Source: CBDDBK01 sp965225715 (lineage in GTDB: Bacteria; Bacteroidota; Bacteroidia; Cytophagales; Flammeovirgaceae). From it: DNA of 64,000 nucleotides. Made by a program: the position numbers and the translations under genes. The notes below the pieces were generated by a model that was given only the letters and a program-made list of their open reading frames with translations, did not search any database and was not told the DNA's origin. This document shows positions 35,069-45,376 of this stretch, piece after piece; the stretch's first letter is position 1, and each line of letters begins with the position of its first letter. The stretch spans positions 868,001 through 932,000 of the forward strand of contig CBDDBK010000002.1 in assembly GCA_965225715.1 (NCBI GenBank). Direction: 5' to 3'.

Positions 35069-36052
35069 TTAAAGTAAGGAGTTAACAATATCTTCTATAC
35101 TAATATTTTCAGCTTCAGCTTTAAAGTTTTTGACCAATCGATGTCTTAAAACAGGAATTGCTACGGCTTGCACTTCTTCTATATCAGGAGAATATTTTCC
35201 ATTTAAAAGTGCTCGACATTTAGCGGCAAGTATAAGAGCTTGAGAAGCTCTGGGTCCTGCGCCCCAATCCAAATATTGTTTGGTATACTCATTGGCTAAA
35301 GGTGTATTTGGTCTGGTTTTATGTATCAAAGAAACAGCATATTCTATAACATTATCAACCACAGGAACTTTACGAATGAGTTGTTGAAAAAATAAAATTT
35401 GCTCTTTACTAATTATAATTGGTAATTGATAATCATGCATTTGAGTTGTAGCTTTGACAATATTAACCTCTTCATTATAACTTGGATAATCAACGAAAAT
35501 ATTAAACATAAAACGGTCTAATTGGGCTTCTGGTAAAGGATAAGTACCTTCTTGCTCTATAGGATTTTGAGTTGCTAAGACAAAAAAAGGCTTATCTAAT
35601 TTAAAAGAGCGGTTTGCTACTGTGATAGATTTTTCTTGCATCGCCTCCAAAAGTGCCGATTGAGTCTTAGGTGGTGTTCTATTAATTTCATCTGCTAAAA
35701 TGATGTTAGCAAAAATAGGTCCTTTATTAAATTGAAAATGACGAGATTCATTTAAAGTTTCAGCACCTAAAATATCTGAAGGCATTAGATCTGGGGTAAA
35801 CTGTATTCTATTAAATTTTAAACCTAAAATAGAAGCTACTGTCTGAATAATTAAAGTTTTAGCCAAACCAGGGACTCCAACCAAAAGGCAATGGCCTTGA
35901 CAAAGGATAGCAGTAAAAATCAAATCAATAACAGATTCTTGTCCAATAATAACTTTCCCGATTTCTTTTTTTGTATTCGAGTATAGCTTATTTAATTCAT
36001 TTGCAGCTTCTTGATCTGACTCAAATATTAAACTCATCTTTTTAAAATTCAA
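35069..36052 (-). CDS. MoxR-family AAA+ ATPase
   Basis: A 327-residue chaperone-like ATPase. Walker A is LLVGVPGLAKTLI near residue 55, Walker B is NIILADEINRTPP near residue 115, and sensor 1 is FVLATQNPIEQEGTYPLPEAQLDRF. The C-terminal lid has WGAGPRASQALILAAK. The start could equally be the ATG five codons in (MSLIFESDQ). MoxR proteins usually act with von Willebrand-domain (Bat) proteins, but none follows; psd is directly downstream. A BatC-like gene lies at 24.7 kb. Confidence 0.92.
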   Translation of the reverse strand: MNFKKMSLIFESDQEAANELNKLYSNTKKEIGKVIIGQESVIDLIFTAILCQGHCLLVGVPGLAKTLIIQTVASILGLKFNRIQFTPDLMPSDILGAETLNESRHFQFNKGPIFANIILADEINRTPPKTQSALLEAMQEKSITVANRSFKLDKPFFVLATQNPIEQEGTYPLPEAQLDRFMFNIFVDYPSYNEEVNIVKATTQMHDYQLPIIISKEQILFFQQLIRKVPVVDNVIEYAVSLIHKTRPNTPLANEYTKQYLDWGAGPRASQALILAAKCRALLNGKYSPDIEEVQAVAIPVLRHRLVKNFKAEAENISIEDIVNSLL

Positions 36053-36178
36053 ATTTTAAATTCCTATAAATGTTATACTTATCTAATTCGCAAGATACTT
36101 TTTAAAAAATATGCCTTTTCTTAGCAAAAGTAAAATTTTCTATAATCTATTAAATTACTTGTTTGTAGAATATTTAAT

Positions 36179-36233
36179 TTTATGCTGTTTTTAAGATTGG
36201 AAACGGTCATCTTCAAAACGGAGTGATTATAAA
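36179..36233 (+). repeat. Partial TATAG-type intergenic repeat, copy f
   Basis: It begins TTTATGCTGTTTTTAAG, contains GGAAACGGTCAT, shared with copies b and e, and ends GTGATTATAA. It is shorter than the other copies and looks like a deletion derivative. It lies in the gap upstream of moxR. Confidence 0.4.
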
Positions 36234-36305
36234 TCAACTAAGCAAATATACAGATTTGCTTAAACAATAAATGAATTTATAACTAAAAAAATAAAAAATG
36301 TTTAG

Positions 36306-36422
36306 AGCGTGTCTAGTTTTTGTTTTGATTTTGAAAAGGGCGTCAAATTTTGTATTGTAGTAATTTTATTTAATTATTTGCTCTATGAAAAAGAAACACG
36401 TTTCTAAACAAAAAAAACATAT
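36306..36422 (+). mobile_element. 5' fragment of an IS5-type element (same type as 51488-52389)
   Basis: About 117 bp match the left end of the element at 51488: AGAGCGTGTCTAGTTTTTG, the GGGCGTCAAATTTT block, then ATGAAAAAGAAACACGTTTC, equivalent to the first codons of its transposase. The match stops where another IS begins (36423), and the remainder is not found beyond it. Confidence 0.7.
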
Positions 36423-37568
36423 GGGCATCTCCTAAATTAAGTATTTGGTTATGAAACAATTAGTTTTTATATTGTTTTTTTTCAAAAATAATCACTGATG
36501 TCTCAAAAATATAAGCCCATTCAATCAGGTCGATGTATTCCTGAAATTGAAACACGCTTGAACAAAATAAGCCAGCAAGGCGACCCATTAGAACGCTTGA
36601 ATAAAGTCATTAACTGGAACTTGTTTTGCCGCCCCTAGAAAAATTATACGCCAATCGCTTAGTGGAAGCCGGCTCTAAGCCCTATTCCCTTCTTTTGATG
36701 TTTAAAATTCTCATTCTCCAACGCTATGACAATATTAGCGATGACCAAACGGAATATCAAATACTTGACCGCTTAAGTTTTACCCGTTTTTTAGGTATTT
36801 CGGGTTCTGGTGATGTGCCGGACGCCAAAACTATCTGGCGTTTTCGGGATAATTTGATAAAATGCAGTTGGCTAAAAAGCTATTTGAGGTTTTCGGAGAT
36901 TACTTGGAAGAGGCGAATCTGATAACCCATAAGGGCAAATTGCTTGATGCCAGTTTTATCAATGCGCCTATTCAAGGTAACACGAAGGCGAAAAACAAAA
37001 CGGTCAAGGCTGGGGATATTCCTGAGAACTGGCAAAATGATTCGAACAAATTGAGACAAAAAGATTTAGATGCCACTTGGACTAAGAAAGGCAAACAAAG
37101 TTACTATGCTTATAAAACTCATATCAAAGTGGATAAGGTTTCAAAGCTGATTATCAAGGGCGAGGTCAGCACTGCGAGTGTCCACGATTCTCAACTGTTG
37201 GAGTCTTTGCTTGATAATTCAGATAGTGACCAAAGCCTCTGGGCAGATTCGGATTATATTGGTCAAGATCAAGAGAAAGCATTAGATAACGATCACATAA
37301 TCAATCAAGTAATTCGGGGGCTTTCTTTAAAATCTATTGGGCTATAGCGAGCTAAAGGCTTCGGCACTTTAGTTAATTTGACCCATAATCTTTGGCGTTA
37401 TGAGCAAATTAAAAGTTTAAAGTTGGATGCAAAATGGGCAAAAAACTAGGCTTACTAAGCTCAAATTGTAACTATATAAATATTTAATTTGTTGATAATA
37501 AATAATATATATAAAATTATTAAAACTAATTTTTTTTCAAAAATTACAGAGTATTATGAGAGATGCCC
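36423..37568 (+). mobile_element. IS5-family element, second type, degenerate
   Basis: The left end GGGCATCTCC (36423) and the right end GAGATGCCC (37560-37568) are inverted repeats. The 1146-bp body holds a multiply broken transposase. It cuts an older IS5-type fragment on its left and abuts an IS4-type element 9 bp to its right. Confidence 0.7.
36498..37449 (+). pseudogene. IS5-family transposase, multiple disruptions
   Basis: It starts MSQKYKPIQSGRCIPEIETR, and a TAG interrupts after about 46 codons (NLFCRP). It resumes in another frame with PPLEKLYANRLVEAGSKPYS and DDQTEYQILDRLSFTRFLG. It shifts again near 36880 to EVFGDYLEEANLITHKGK and the catalytic-half motif DATWTKKGKQSYYAYKTHIK, then shifts near the end (FGTLVNLTHNLWRYEQIK) before TAG 37449. 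It is clearly dead. Confidence 0.82.
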
Positions 37569-37577
37569 TTAACTATA

Positions 37578-38851
37578 ACAGTACCTGACACAAATAAATA
37601 AAAATTAGATTGGTTTTTAGGATAGATTGGCATAGTTTTATATCATTCTAACTTGTATCATTAAAATGTTGATTTTGAATTTCTAAACGTTCTAAAGTCA
37701 AAAAACCTATTTGTATCAATGAATAATTTAGTTTTTTTGAACCCAGAAGATGCCATAGTAATTTATCCTTAGTGCAAACCCAAGTGCCAATCAATAAAAC
37801 ACAGATATAAGCTAAAGCCATAACAATAATCAAATTGTCCAAATGCTTGGGTTTTTCAATTTGGCTCTTTTGTGAATGAAAGCCTTTAGTTTTCATATCC
37901 CTAAAAAGCATCTCCGTTTTATAGCGTTTTGCATAACTAGAAGAAGCCCAGTGCCCATCATCCATATTTGTTATCAAATAAGTCAGCTTTCGCTTTTTGT
38001 TGGCACGGCTTATCAGCAAGTTATCCTTACACCCATTTCTATCCTTAACATCAGAAATAAAAATCGGATTATTACTTGCATCCGTATCAATATCACGGGG
38101 CTGAAAAGGTTCAGCATAGTGATTATAAAAAACTCTATTACAACTTGTCCGACTCACAAATAGGCAGTTATTTTTCTCCAAAAAAGATCGGAAATTTGAA
38201 CCGTCAAATTCCCCATCGCCCAGTAAAACAACGCGACTGCTTATAGTTAAACCTTTTAAAGCCCGAAGGGCCTTAGCCATCAGTTCAATGGGTCTATCTT
38301 CTTTAAAATTCCCTTTGGTCCCAGATTCTGAAAGCCAAACGAGTAGAATGACTTTATCCTTATATAAAAAACTGACTATGAGAGTTTTATTTTTTCCTGC
38401 ATGCGTTCCGTCCATAAGTAAATAGATCTTTTCTCGGTCTTTATAAAAAGGTGCAAAAAACTATAAAAACGGCAAATAATTATCTTCTGGCCTAATCCAT
38501 TTACTTGAAAGGAACCTTTCTATATTTCTTAAAACACTCATAATTCCATTTGAAGAGTCTATTTTAGACGCTATTTTAAGATCATGACAATGCTTAGCTT
38601 GACTCATAGCTTGTCTAAGTTCGAGTATTTTTTTGTCTATTTTGAAAACTCTTACTATCTTGGCTATTCCAAGCCCATTTCAGGCATTCTTGGATGGGTT
38701 TTTTTCTTTTTTCATAAAAGGAACTCTAATCATTTAGTTCCTTTTTTCCAAACTTTTAGCTTATTTTAATTTTAAACTATTGATAATAAAAGTTTTAATT
38801 GAAAAAATAAAACTATACCAAACTCAAAATTTATTTGTGTCGGGTACTATA
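37578..38851 (-). mobile_element. IS4-family element, degenerate
   Basis: Inverted ends share AGTACC(T/C)GACACAAATAAAT (left from 37580, right to 38848). TAACTATA occurs just outside both ends (37570-37577 and 38852-38859), a likely target duplication if a few extra bases belong to the IS. The single transposase gene is interrupted. Confidence 0.7.
37648..38607 (-). pseudogene. IS4-family transposase with in-frame stop
   Basis: The reading frame starts at ATG 38607 (MSQAKHCHDLKIASK), runs about 48 codons to TAG at 38463-38461, then continues in the same frame to 37648. The downstream part has Asp in LLMDGTHAGKNK, Asp in VVLLGDGEFDG and the YREK-like Glu segment RYKTEMLFRDMKTKGF. All catalytic residues survive, so a restart at the ATG of MDGTHAG would still lack the N-terminal DNA-binding part. 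Confidence 0.82.
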
Positions 38852-38861
38852 TAACTATATT

Positions 38862-38869
38862 TACTTTTG
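38862..38869 (+). promoter_or_regulatory. Candidate -7 promoter element for the gene at 38906
   Basis: TACTTTTG fits TAnnTTTG and lies 36 bp before the ATG. A TTTG occurs 24 bp upstream (38834-38837), inside the right end of the IS4-type element, a little farther than the usual 19-21 bp. The IS could therefore supply part of the promoter. Confidence 0.35.
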
Positions 38870-38905
38870 TCCTTAACTATTTTTTAAACAAGAAATATAA
38901 ACATA

Positions 38906-41206
38906 ATGAAACAAATAACTACTCTACTTTTTTTATACCTGATATCTTCTGTTTATGCCCAAAAACAAGAAAATATATGGTATTTTGGAGGAATGGCTGG
39001 TGTTAGTTTTAATACTGATCCACCTACTGCTTTAATAGATGGTGCTATTAACACATCCGAAGGCGTTGCTGTTATTTCAGACGCTCAGGGAAATTTACTG
39101 TTTTATACAGATGGTTTAGTTGTTTATAACCGTAACCATACTCTTATGTTGAATGGAGGATTTTTACGTGGCTCTTCTACTACGACTCAATCAGCTACTA
39201 TTATTCCTTTGCCCAATAATTCAAATATATATTATATTTTTTCATTGGCTCCTCATGGCGAGCGACGTGGTTTGCAACAGGCAATTGTTGATATGAGAGG
39301 TGATGGCGGGCTTGGAGAAATCACAACTAAATATATTCAATTAGAAGAGTATTCTACTGAAAAAATAACAAGTGTTTACCATGAAAATGGAATAGATATC
39401 TGGGTACTTACCCATGGCTTTGAATATGATACTTTCAATATCTATTCTATAACTTCAAATGGTATTGCTACTCCGATTAGACAAAAGATAGGTTCAGATC
39501 ATTCAAATAGTAATTCCCGCGCTTCAGCCATTGGATATATGAAATTTTCACCAAATGGAAATCGTTTAGCTGTGGCAGTTTGGCCCAGTAATTTTATTGA
39601 AATTTTTGATTTTAATAGATCTACAGGAGTGCTCTCTAATCCTATTCGAATAAATACAATTAGAGGAAGTATGCCATATGAACCTTATGGGCTTGAATTC
39701 TCTCCGAATGGACAACTGCTTTACGTAACGGAAACAAATGCTCGTCAAAATCTAGGTAATATAGTTCAGTATAATCTTGAAGTAAGTGATATAGAAAACA
39801 CAGCAATACTCATTAAAACCTTCGGTATAATTGGACTTGATATTAATAAGCCAGGTGCTTTACAATTAGCATCTGATCGAAAAATATATTTCACACTTTT
39901 TGACTATGACCATTTAAGTGTTATCACGAATCCAAATGCCTTAGGTACATCTATAAATATTGATACAAATGCAATTTACTTAGAAGGTAATGTTGCATAT
40001 TTTGGACTTCCCGGTTTTATAAGAGGTTTTACAGCCACTATTAATATTACAAACATTTGTATAAATGATTTTATCCAATTTGAAATTACAAGTAGTCTAT
40101 CAGTAACAAATGCTGTATGGGATTTTGGAGATGGAACACCGACAGTCAATGAATTAACTCCTAAACATACCTATTTGCATCCAGGTAATTATGAAGTAAA
40201 GGTAGATTTAATATTTTCAAATGGAGCAAATCAAACTTTAACTCAAACAATACAACTTGATGATGTCCTTATTAATTTCCCTGATTTCTCTGATATTTGT
40301 GTCAATTCAGATCCTTTAGTTTTAAATCAAGCAACCCCTACGGGAGGGACTTATTCAGGATTTGGAGTTGATTCAAATTTAGGAACATTTAATCCTCAAA
40401 TTACTGGTATAGGTAGCTTTCCCATTGATTATACTTATACAAATCTTGATGGTTGTATTGGCACTAAACAACAAATGATTAATGTAGTTATTCCATCCCT
40501 TTCTCTAACTTTAGACCCAAACCGAACCGATACAGTTTGTTTATTGGATTCACCGATTGATTTAAATTTTATAAACCCTATTGGAGGGACTTATTCTGGG
40601 ATAGGCGTGGTTGGTAATCAGTTTTTTCCAAATCAAGCCGGGGTAGGCATACACAATTTAACATATACTGTTATTAGTAATTGTGAAGGAACAAAACTCA
40701 ATTTTGATATAAATGTAGTAAAACCATTTAATATTAATATTGAACTTAATAGTACTCGCAATTCTTGTGATGAAAGACCTTCTTTTACATTTAAAAATAG
40801 GACGGTTGGATCAACTTCACATTTATGGGATTTTGGAAATGGTATTACGAGTACCGAAAAAGAAGTTACTCATAACTATACCAAAAATGGGGCATATACC
40901 ATTCGATATATAGCTAGTAATAATAGTTGTCAAAAGGATACTTCTTTTCAAGTTATTGTTGATAAAGCGTTTAATGTTAATGCCTTTTCATCTAATCAAG
41001 ATGGCATTAATGAAACATTTGATTTGGGTTTAACTGCTGAAGGTTGGTCTTTAGTAATTTATAACCGTTGGAGTAATATGGTTTATAAAAGCGATAATTA
41101 TCAAAATGATTGGTCGGGTGATGATTATCCTTCCGGTGTTTATTATTATTTACTCACTTCTCCTGAAGGTAATACCTGTCGCGGATGGGTAACAGTTTTA
41201 AAATGA
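38906..41206 (+). CDS. Secreted beta-propeller/PKD protein with CHU_C-type C-terminal domain
   Basis: A 766-residue surface or secreted protein. The signal peptide ends VYAQ (about residue 18). The N-terminal ~360 residues resemble the beta-propeller of gliding-motility-associated proteins (NIWYFGGMAGVSFNTDPP; FYTDGLVVYNRNH; MKFSPNGNRLAVAVW). PKD domains have VWDFGDGTPTVNELTPKHTY near residue 405 and LWDFGNGITSTEKEVTHNY near residue 640. Two repeats around GGTYSG lie between them. The final part (AFSSNQDGINETFDLG to the end) is a CHU_C T9SS type B domain, though its opening departs from the usual TPNGDG. It is likely exported by the type IX system and displayed on the surface. Confidence 0.83.
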   Translation: MKQITTLLFLYLISSVYAQKQENIWYFGGMAGVSFNTDPPTALIDGAINTSEGVAVISDAQGNLLFYTDGLVVYNRNHTLMLNGGFLRGSSTTTQSATIIPLPNNSNIYYIFSLAPHGERRGLQQAIVDMRGDGGLGEITTKYIQLEEYSTEKITSVYHENGIDIWVLTHGFEYDTFNIYSITSNGIATPIRQKIGSDHSNSNSRASAIGYMKFSPNGNRLAVAVWPSNFIEIFDFNRSTGVLSNPIRINTIRGSMPYEPYGLEFSPNGQLLYVTETNARQNLGNIVQYNLEVSDIENTAILIKTFGIIGLDINKPGALQLASDRKIYFTLFDYDHLSVITNPNALGTSINIDTNAIYLEGNVAYFGLPGFIRGFTATINITNICINDFIQFEITSSLSVTNAVWDFGDGTPTVNELTPKHTYLHPGNYEVKVDLIFSNGANQTLTQTIQLDDVLINFPDFSDICVNSDPLVLNQATPTGGTYSGFGVDSNLGTFNPQITGIGSFPIDYTYTNLDGCIGTKQQMINVVIPSLSLTLDPNRTDTVCLLDSPIDLNFINPIGGTYSGIGVVGNQFFPNQAGVGIHNLTYTVISNCEGTKLNFDINVVKPFNINIELNSTRNSCDERPSFTFKNRTVGSTSHLWDFGNGITSTEKEVTHNYTKNGAYTIRYIASNNSCQKDTSFQVIVDKAFNVNAFSSNQDGINETFDLGLTAEGWSLVIYNRWSNMVYKSDNYQNDWSGDDYPSGVYYYLLTSPEGNTCRGWVTVLK

Positions 41207-41685
41207 CTATTAAATTTCATTCACTGAAGTTGTTTAAAAATTAATTTTCAAATTTAAAAAAGACAGGTAAATAGACTAAGTTAAAGAGTTTGTTTCGGGT
41301 AGGTTTGGATTATTTAGTGGAGCAGATTTTACATGATCGTGAGTTTATACACCTAGCTAAGTTAATAGTTTTTCAAAAGTAAACTACTGATAATCAAACA
41401 ATAAAACTTAAAATCACTTTTTTATCAAAACTTTTGTCCTGTACTTAGGGATTTTATATATTTGATTTTTAATAATGTATGTTTTCGTATTTTTTATCCC
41501 GTACAAAAAAATTAGTACATAGAGTCTATTTATTTTTATTATTAATGAGTTTGAAATTCTTGTAATTTTCAAAAAACATAACTATAATAAAAGGTAAATA
41601 TAAGCTAAGGAGATCAGAATTCAATAGTTCGGTAAACTTTTATTTTACAAGAAATCTTTAAATAAGTTAGCAAAAATACATGTTT
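41207..41685. other. Intergenic region with a transposase relic and dispersed repeats
   Basis: 479 bp with no intact gene. Bases about 41287-41382 encode LFRVGLDYLVEQILHDREFI, which resembles the C-terminus of a different IS4-type transposase (low confidence). Bases 41386-41450 are an inverted diverged copy of the repeat at 22989-23050. Bases 41452-41530 resemble 45466-45545 in the same orientation (shared ATTTGATTTTTAATAAT). Confidence 0.4.
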
Positions 41686-42675
41686 TCATATTTTAACAAC
41701 TATACGTCCTCTAATTTCACTTTTTAATATTTTATCAAAATACTCAAGACAATTGTCTAAATCCGTATCAATAGCTATTAAATCTAAATTACTGGGTTTC
41801 CATTTTGTAGCCAATTTTTTCCAAAGTAATTTTCGAAGAGACATAGGATATGTTGCTGAATCAATGCCTAATAGATTGACTCCATTTAAGATAAATGGGA
41901 AAACAGTCGTTTCCAATATATGCCCACCTACATTTCCACATGTTGCAATACTACCTTCTTTTTGACAACATTTAATAAGTGTATTAAGAACATTACCACC
42001 GACAGTATCAATAGCACCAGCCCATTTTTGTTTTAATAGAGGTCGTTTACTTTGATCATCTATATCCTTTCGTGGAAAAATTTTATTAGCACCAAGTTGC
42101 TTTAAATAGTCATAAGAATTTCTTTTTCCTGTTGCTGCAAAAACTTGAAAACCAAGTTTTTGCAAGAGTATGAGTGCGATGCTGCCAACCCCTCCTGTTG
42201 CTCCACTAACAACAACAGGTCCCGATTCAGGATTTTGCCCTATTCTTATTAATTTTTCAATACCAATAGCTGCTGTCAAGCCAGCTGTTCCAATAATCAT
42301 ACTTTCTCGAAAAGAGAGTTCTTTGGGTTTAGTAATAACCCAGCTGGCTGGAACAGAGATATATTCTGAAAAACCTCCAAATGTATTCATACCCAAATCA
42401 TAGCTTGTCACAATGACTTCATCACCTTTTTTAAAATTAACATTTTTAGAAGTTTCAACAACACCTGCTGCATCAATTCCGGGTGTATGGGGATATTGAC
42501 GTGTTACGCCCTTATTACCACTTGCTGAAAGGGCATCTTTATAATTTAAACCAGTATAAACTACTTTAATTAAAACATCATGGGCTTTAAGTTCAGATAA
42601 AGGACGTGTTACAATTGATTTTATATATTCTTGAGAAGAACTTTCCGATATAATAAGTGCTTTATATGTCTGCAT
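41686..42675 (-). CDS. YhdH/YhfP-type quinone oxidoreductase (acrylyl-CoA reductase-like)
   Basis: A 329-residue medium-chain dehydrogenase without catalytic zinc ligands. The GroES-like N-terminus has TGLNYKDALSASGNKGVTRQYPHTPGIDAAG, split here by the Rossmann-fold motif VVSGATGGVGSIALILLQKLG near residue 153. YhdH/AcuI relatives reduce acryloyl-CoA to propionyl-CoA with NADPH. Length and motifs are complete. It stands alone; no dimethylsulfoniopropionate genes are nearby, so a general enoyl-CoA or detoxification role is equally possible. Confidence 0.85.
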   Translation of the reverse strand: MQTYKALIISESSSQEYIKSIVTRPLSELKAHDVLIKVVYTGLNYKDALSASGNKGVTRQYPHTPGIDAAGVVETSKNVNFKKGDEVIVTSYDLGMNTFGGFSEYISVPASWVITKPKELSFRESMIIGTAGLTAAIGIEKLIRIGQNPESGPVVVSGATGGVGSIALILLQKLGFQVFAATGKRNSYDYLKQLGANKIFPRKDIDDQSKRPLLKQKWAGAIDTVGGNVLNTLIKCCQKEGSIATCGNVGGHILETTVFPFILNGVNLLGIDSATYPMSLRKLLWKKLATKWKPSNLDLIAIDTDLDNCLEYFDKILKSEIRGRIVVKI

Positions 42676-42797
42676 AGCAATAATAATTAGAAGTTATAAG
42701 AGTTAAAATACTAAAGACCAGTTTATTAAATTAAAAAAACTATAAATTATTAATATGTTAAAAAAATTACTGTACTTTTGTAATTTCTACAAATTAG

Positions 42798-43778
42798 TTA
42801 GAAATCTTCTTCTAAAGAAAAACGAGGTTTAGTATCGCCATTGCTGTTTCCCACTACTCCGGCTTTTTGATATTCAGATACTCGTTTTTCAAAGAAATTA
42901 GTTTTACCTTCTAAAGAAATGAGTTCCATAAAATCGAATGGATTGCTTGCTTGGTAAAGTTTAGGACAGTTTAAAATAACCAACAAACGGTCAGCTACAA
43001 ATTCAATATATTGTTTCATTAATTCAGAATTCATACCGATGAGTTTTACAGGTAAAGATTCGGTAATAAATTCTTTTTCAATATCTACAGAATCTTGAAT
43101 AATGGTATGAATTTGCTCAACAGGTAATTTATTAACAATATGCTTATTATAAAGTAAACAAGCAAAATCACAGTGCATCCCTTCGTCTCTGGATATAAAT
43201 TCATTGGAAGAGCTAAGTCCTGGCATTAGTCCTCTTTTTTTCAACCAAAAAATAGAACAAAAACTACCTGAAAAAAAAATTCCTTCCACAGCAGCAAAAG
43301 CAATTAAACGCTCTTGAAAAGAACCTTTATCAATCCAACGCAAAGCCCAATCTGCTTTTTTTTTAACACAATCCATTGTTTCTATCGCTCGGAAAAGTTT
43401 ATCTTTTTTCTGTGGATTTTTGACATAAGTATCGATTAATAATGAATAAACTTCTGAATGAATATTCTCTATGGCTATTTGAAAGCCATAAAAAAACTTC
43501 GCTTCAGTATATTGAACCTCGCTGACAAAATTTTCGGCTAAGTTTTCATTAACAATACCATCGCTGGCGGCAAAAAATGCTAACACATGAGAAATAAAAT
43601 GTTTTTCCCCGTCATTAAGGTTTTCCCAATCTTTAAGATCTTGAGAAAAATCTAATTCTTCAGCAGTCCAAAAACTCGCTTCTGCTTGTTTGTAAAATGC
43701 CCATATATCTTGGTGTTCTATTGGAAAAAGAACAAAACGATTGTCATTTTCTTTTAAGATAGGTTCTTCTTGATTCAT
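42798..43778 (-). CDS. nrdB: Ribonucleoside-diphosphate reductase, beta subunit (class I)
   Basis: Supplies the radical for making deoxyribonucleotides, working with NrdA (not in this window). The 326-residue ferritin-like protein has the first metal Asp in HVLAFFAASDGIVNENLAENF. GFQIAIENIHSEVYSLLI supplies Glu, His and the radical-forming Tyr. ALRWIDKG, AAVEGIFFSGSF and SRDEGMHCDFACLLY add the further Glu/His ligands. The C-terminal tail ends RFSLEEDF, as expected for docking to NrdA. It is a single gene on the minus strand. Confidence 0.94.
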   Translation of the reverse strand: MNQEEPILKENDNRFVLFPIEHQDIWAFYKQAEASFWTAEELDFSQDLKDWENLNDGEKHFISHVLAFFAASDGIVNENLAENFVSEVQYTEAKFFYGFQIAIENIHSEVYSLLIDTYVKNPQKKDKLFRAIETMDCVKKKADWALRWIDKGSFQERLIAFAAVEGIFFSGSFCSIFWLKKRGLMPGLSSSNEFISRDEGMHCDFACLLYNKHIVNKLPVEQIHTIIQDSVDIEKEFITESLPVKLIGMNSELMKQYIEFVADRLLVILNCPKLYQASNPFDFMELISLEGKTNFFEKRVSEYQKAGVVGNSNGDTKPRFSLEEDF

Positions 43779-44498
43779 AAAAAGTATTGATTAAGTTATA
43801 TTTGCTTAATATATTTGTGATGTGTATATCTATGTAAACTTATATAGTCGCTTCATTTAAAAAAAAAGATTTTTGGAGGTTTTAACGTGTTGATTTTGAA
43901 AATAACCGAAAAATAGCATTGCTATATTGAAAAATAATTTTAAAAAATTTAATTTATTCTTATGTTTGCCCAAGTCAGCGAAAAGGGTTAAATTTAGAAA
44001 AATAGAAGGATAAAGAGAACGAATTAGGAAGGGTATATTGATACCGGTATTAATGTTTTTTCGTCTATCCTTTTTCAAAAATTAAGTTGAATACCGGCAC
44101 AAATAATAGGTCATAGAACCTGTACAATGAAGCCAAGACCAACTAGTTTTATCAGCCAAAAAAATTGATTAGCTTTTGCAAATGTAGATAACAATGAGCA
44201 ATATTACAAATTATATAAAGGGCTTTCTTATATAAAAACCGTATAAAGAATTAATTTATTGATAATAAAAGATTTATAAAATAAAATTAAAAATCAATTG
44301 AAAATCAAATAATTATAGTCTTTATAAGAAAGTTTTTAAATGATATAGGTTTAGATATTTCAAAATTAGATTTTTACGTCTATACCAAAGAGACTAAAAA
44401 AGTGTAAAAATGGGTATATTTTGGAAATTTTAACACACTAATTTTTTCAAAACAAACAAAATTAAACGTTATTTTATTTAAATTTTAACCACAGTTAT
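43779..44498. other. Long intergenic region with a TATAG-ended repeat
   Basis: 720 bp between nrdB and proC. It holds repeat copy c (43841-43925, inverted orientation), a short palindrome ATACCGGTAT (about 44041-44050) with ATACCGG again 50 bp on, and AT-rich sequence near 44290-44345 resembling 23125-23165. The 73-codon minus-strand frame inside it begins in the repeat and resembles no protein. Confidence 0.5.
43841..43925 (-). repeat. TATAG-ended intergenic repeat, copy c
   Basis: Read on the minus strand it starts TATAGCAATGCTATTTTTCG, contains ACACGTTAAAACCTCC and CAAAAATCTTTTTTT, and ends GCGACTATATA. It is 85 bp, in the opposite orientation to copies a, b, d and e. Confidence 0.65.
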
Positions 44499-45305
44499 CT
44501 ATTCTTTTTTAATACTTTCAATTTCTTCATGAGAATACTTGATACCTTTTATTAAAGAAGCGCTGAAGCCTCTAAATTCCATTTCGTTTAAACCTGCTAT
44601 GGTACAACCTTTCGGTGTTGTTACTTTGTCTATTTCTTTTTCAGGATGAGTTTCTTTTTCTAAAAGCAAGGATGATGCACCTTTAACTACTTGAGAGACA
44701 ATTTTTTGTGATGTTTGAGCATCGAAACCAATTTGAATACCGCCTTGTGAAGCAGCACGAATAAAACGCATGGTATAAGCTATACCACAAGCACCTAAAA
44801 CAGTTGCTGCATCCATAAGTTTTTCATCTATTAAAATACTTGTACCTAAAGTATCAAAAAGAGAAATTATACTATCTTGTTGAGAAATATCAGCATTCAA
44901 GCTGCTCATGCAAGTCATTGATTCAGCAATAGCAATAGCTGTATTAGGCATAGCTCTAAATATAGATACTTGTCCTCCAAAACATGTTTTGAGTTTTTGT
45001 AAAGAAAATCCAGTTACTACCGAAACAACAGTTATCATTTTCTGTAAAACAACAGATTTAATTTCATTAATAATATCCACAATTTGGTAAGGTTTAACGG
45101 CTAATATGATAATATCCGAACCTTCAACAGCTTCTTTATTGTGTTTAGTAATCCGGATATCCTGTGATTCTAAATATTTTATTTTATGAATTTTACGCCT
45201 TGTAACAACAATATTTTCAGCTTTAGTCCATTGTTTTTTTACAACTCCTTCGGCAATAGCTGTTCCTAAATTACCTCCACCTATAATACATATTTTTTTA
45301 TTCAT
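44499..45305 (-). CDS. proC: Pyrroline-5-carboxylate reductase
   Basis: Last step of proline synthesis. The 268-residue protein has the NAD(P) motif CIIGGGNLGTAIAEGV at the N-terminus. DIIILAVKPYQI lies near residue 65 and FRAMPNTAIAIAESMTCM near residue 116. The C-terminal signature VTTPKGCTIAGLNEMEFRGF forms the active-site/dimer helix region. Its length is normal. No proA or proB is adjacent. Confidence 0.94.
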   Translation of the reverse strand: MNKKICIIGGGNLGTAIAEGVVKKQWTKAENIVVTRRKIHKIKYLESQDIRITKHNKEAVEGSDIIILAVKPYQIVDIINEIKSVVLQKMITVVSVVTGFSLQKLKTCFGGQVSIFRAMPNTAIAIAESMTCMSSLNADISQQDSIISLFDTLGTSILIDEKLMDAATVLGACGIAYTMRFIRAASQGGIQIGFDAQTSQKIVSQVVKGASSLLLEKETHPEKEIDKVTTPKGCTIAGLNEMEFRGFSASLIKGIKYSHEEIESIKKE

Positions 45306-45376
45306 CTTATCTTTTAAAATGTAAATTATTGTAAATCAAACTATTTTTGTACAAAACTTTTCATAAAAAATAGTTT

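Noticed and set aside
38584..38769. 61-codon plus-strand frame
   Set aside because: It lies opposite the N-terminal part of the broken IS4-type transposase.
43857..44078. 73-codon minus-strand reading frame between nrdB and proC
   Set aside because: It begins inside the TATAG-ended repeat, resembles no protein and has no supporting start context; treated as chance.
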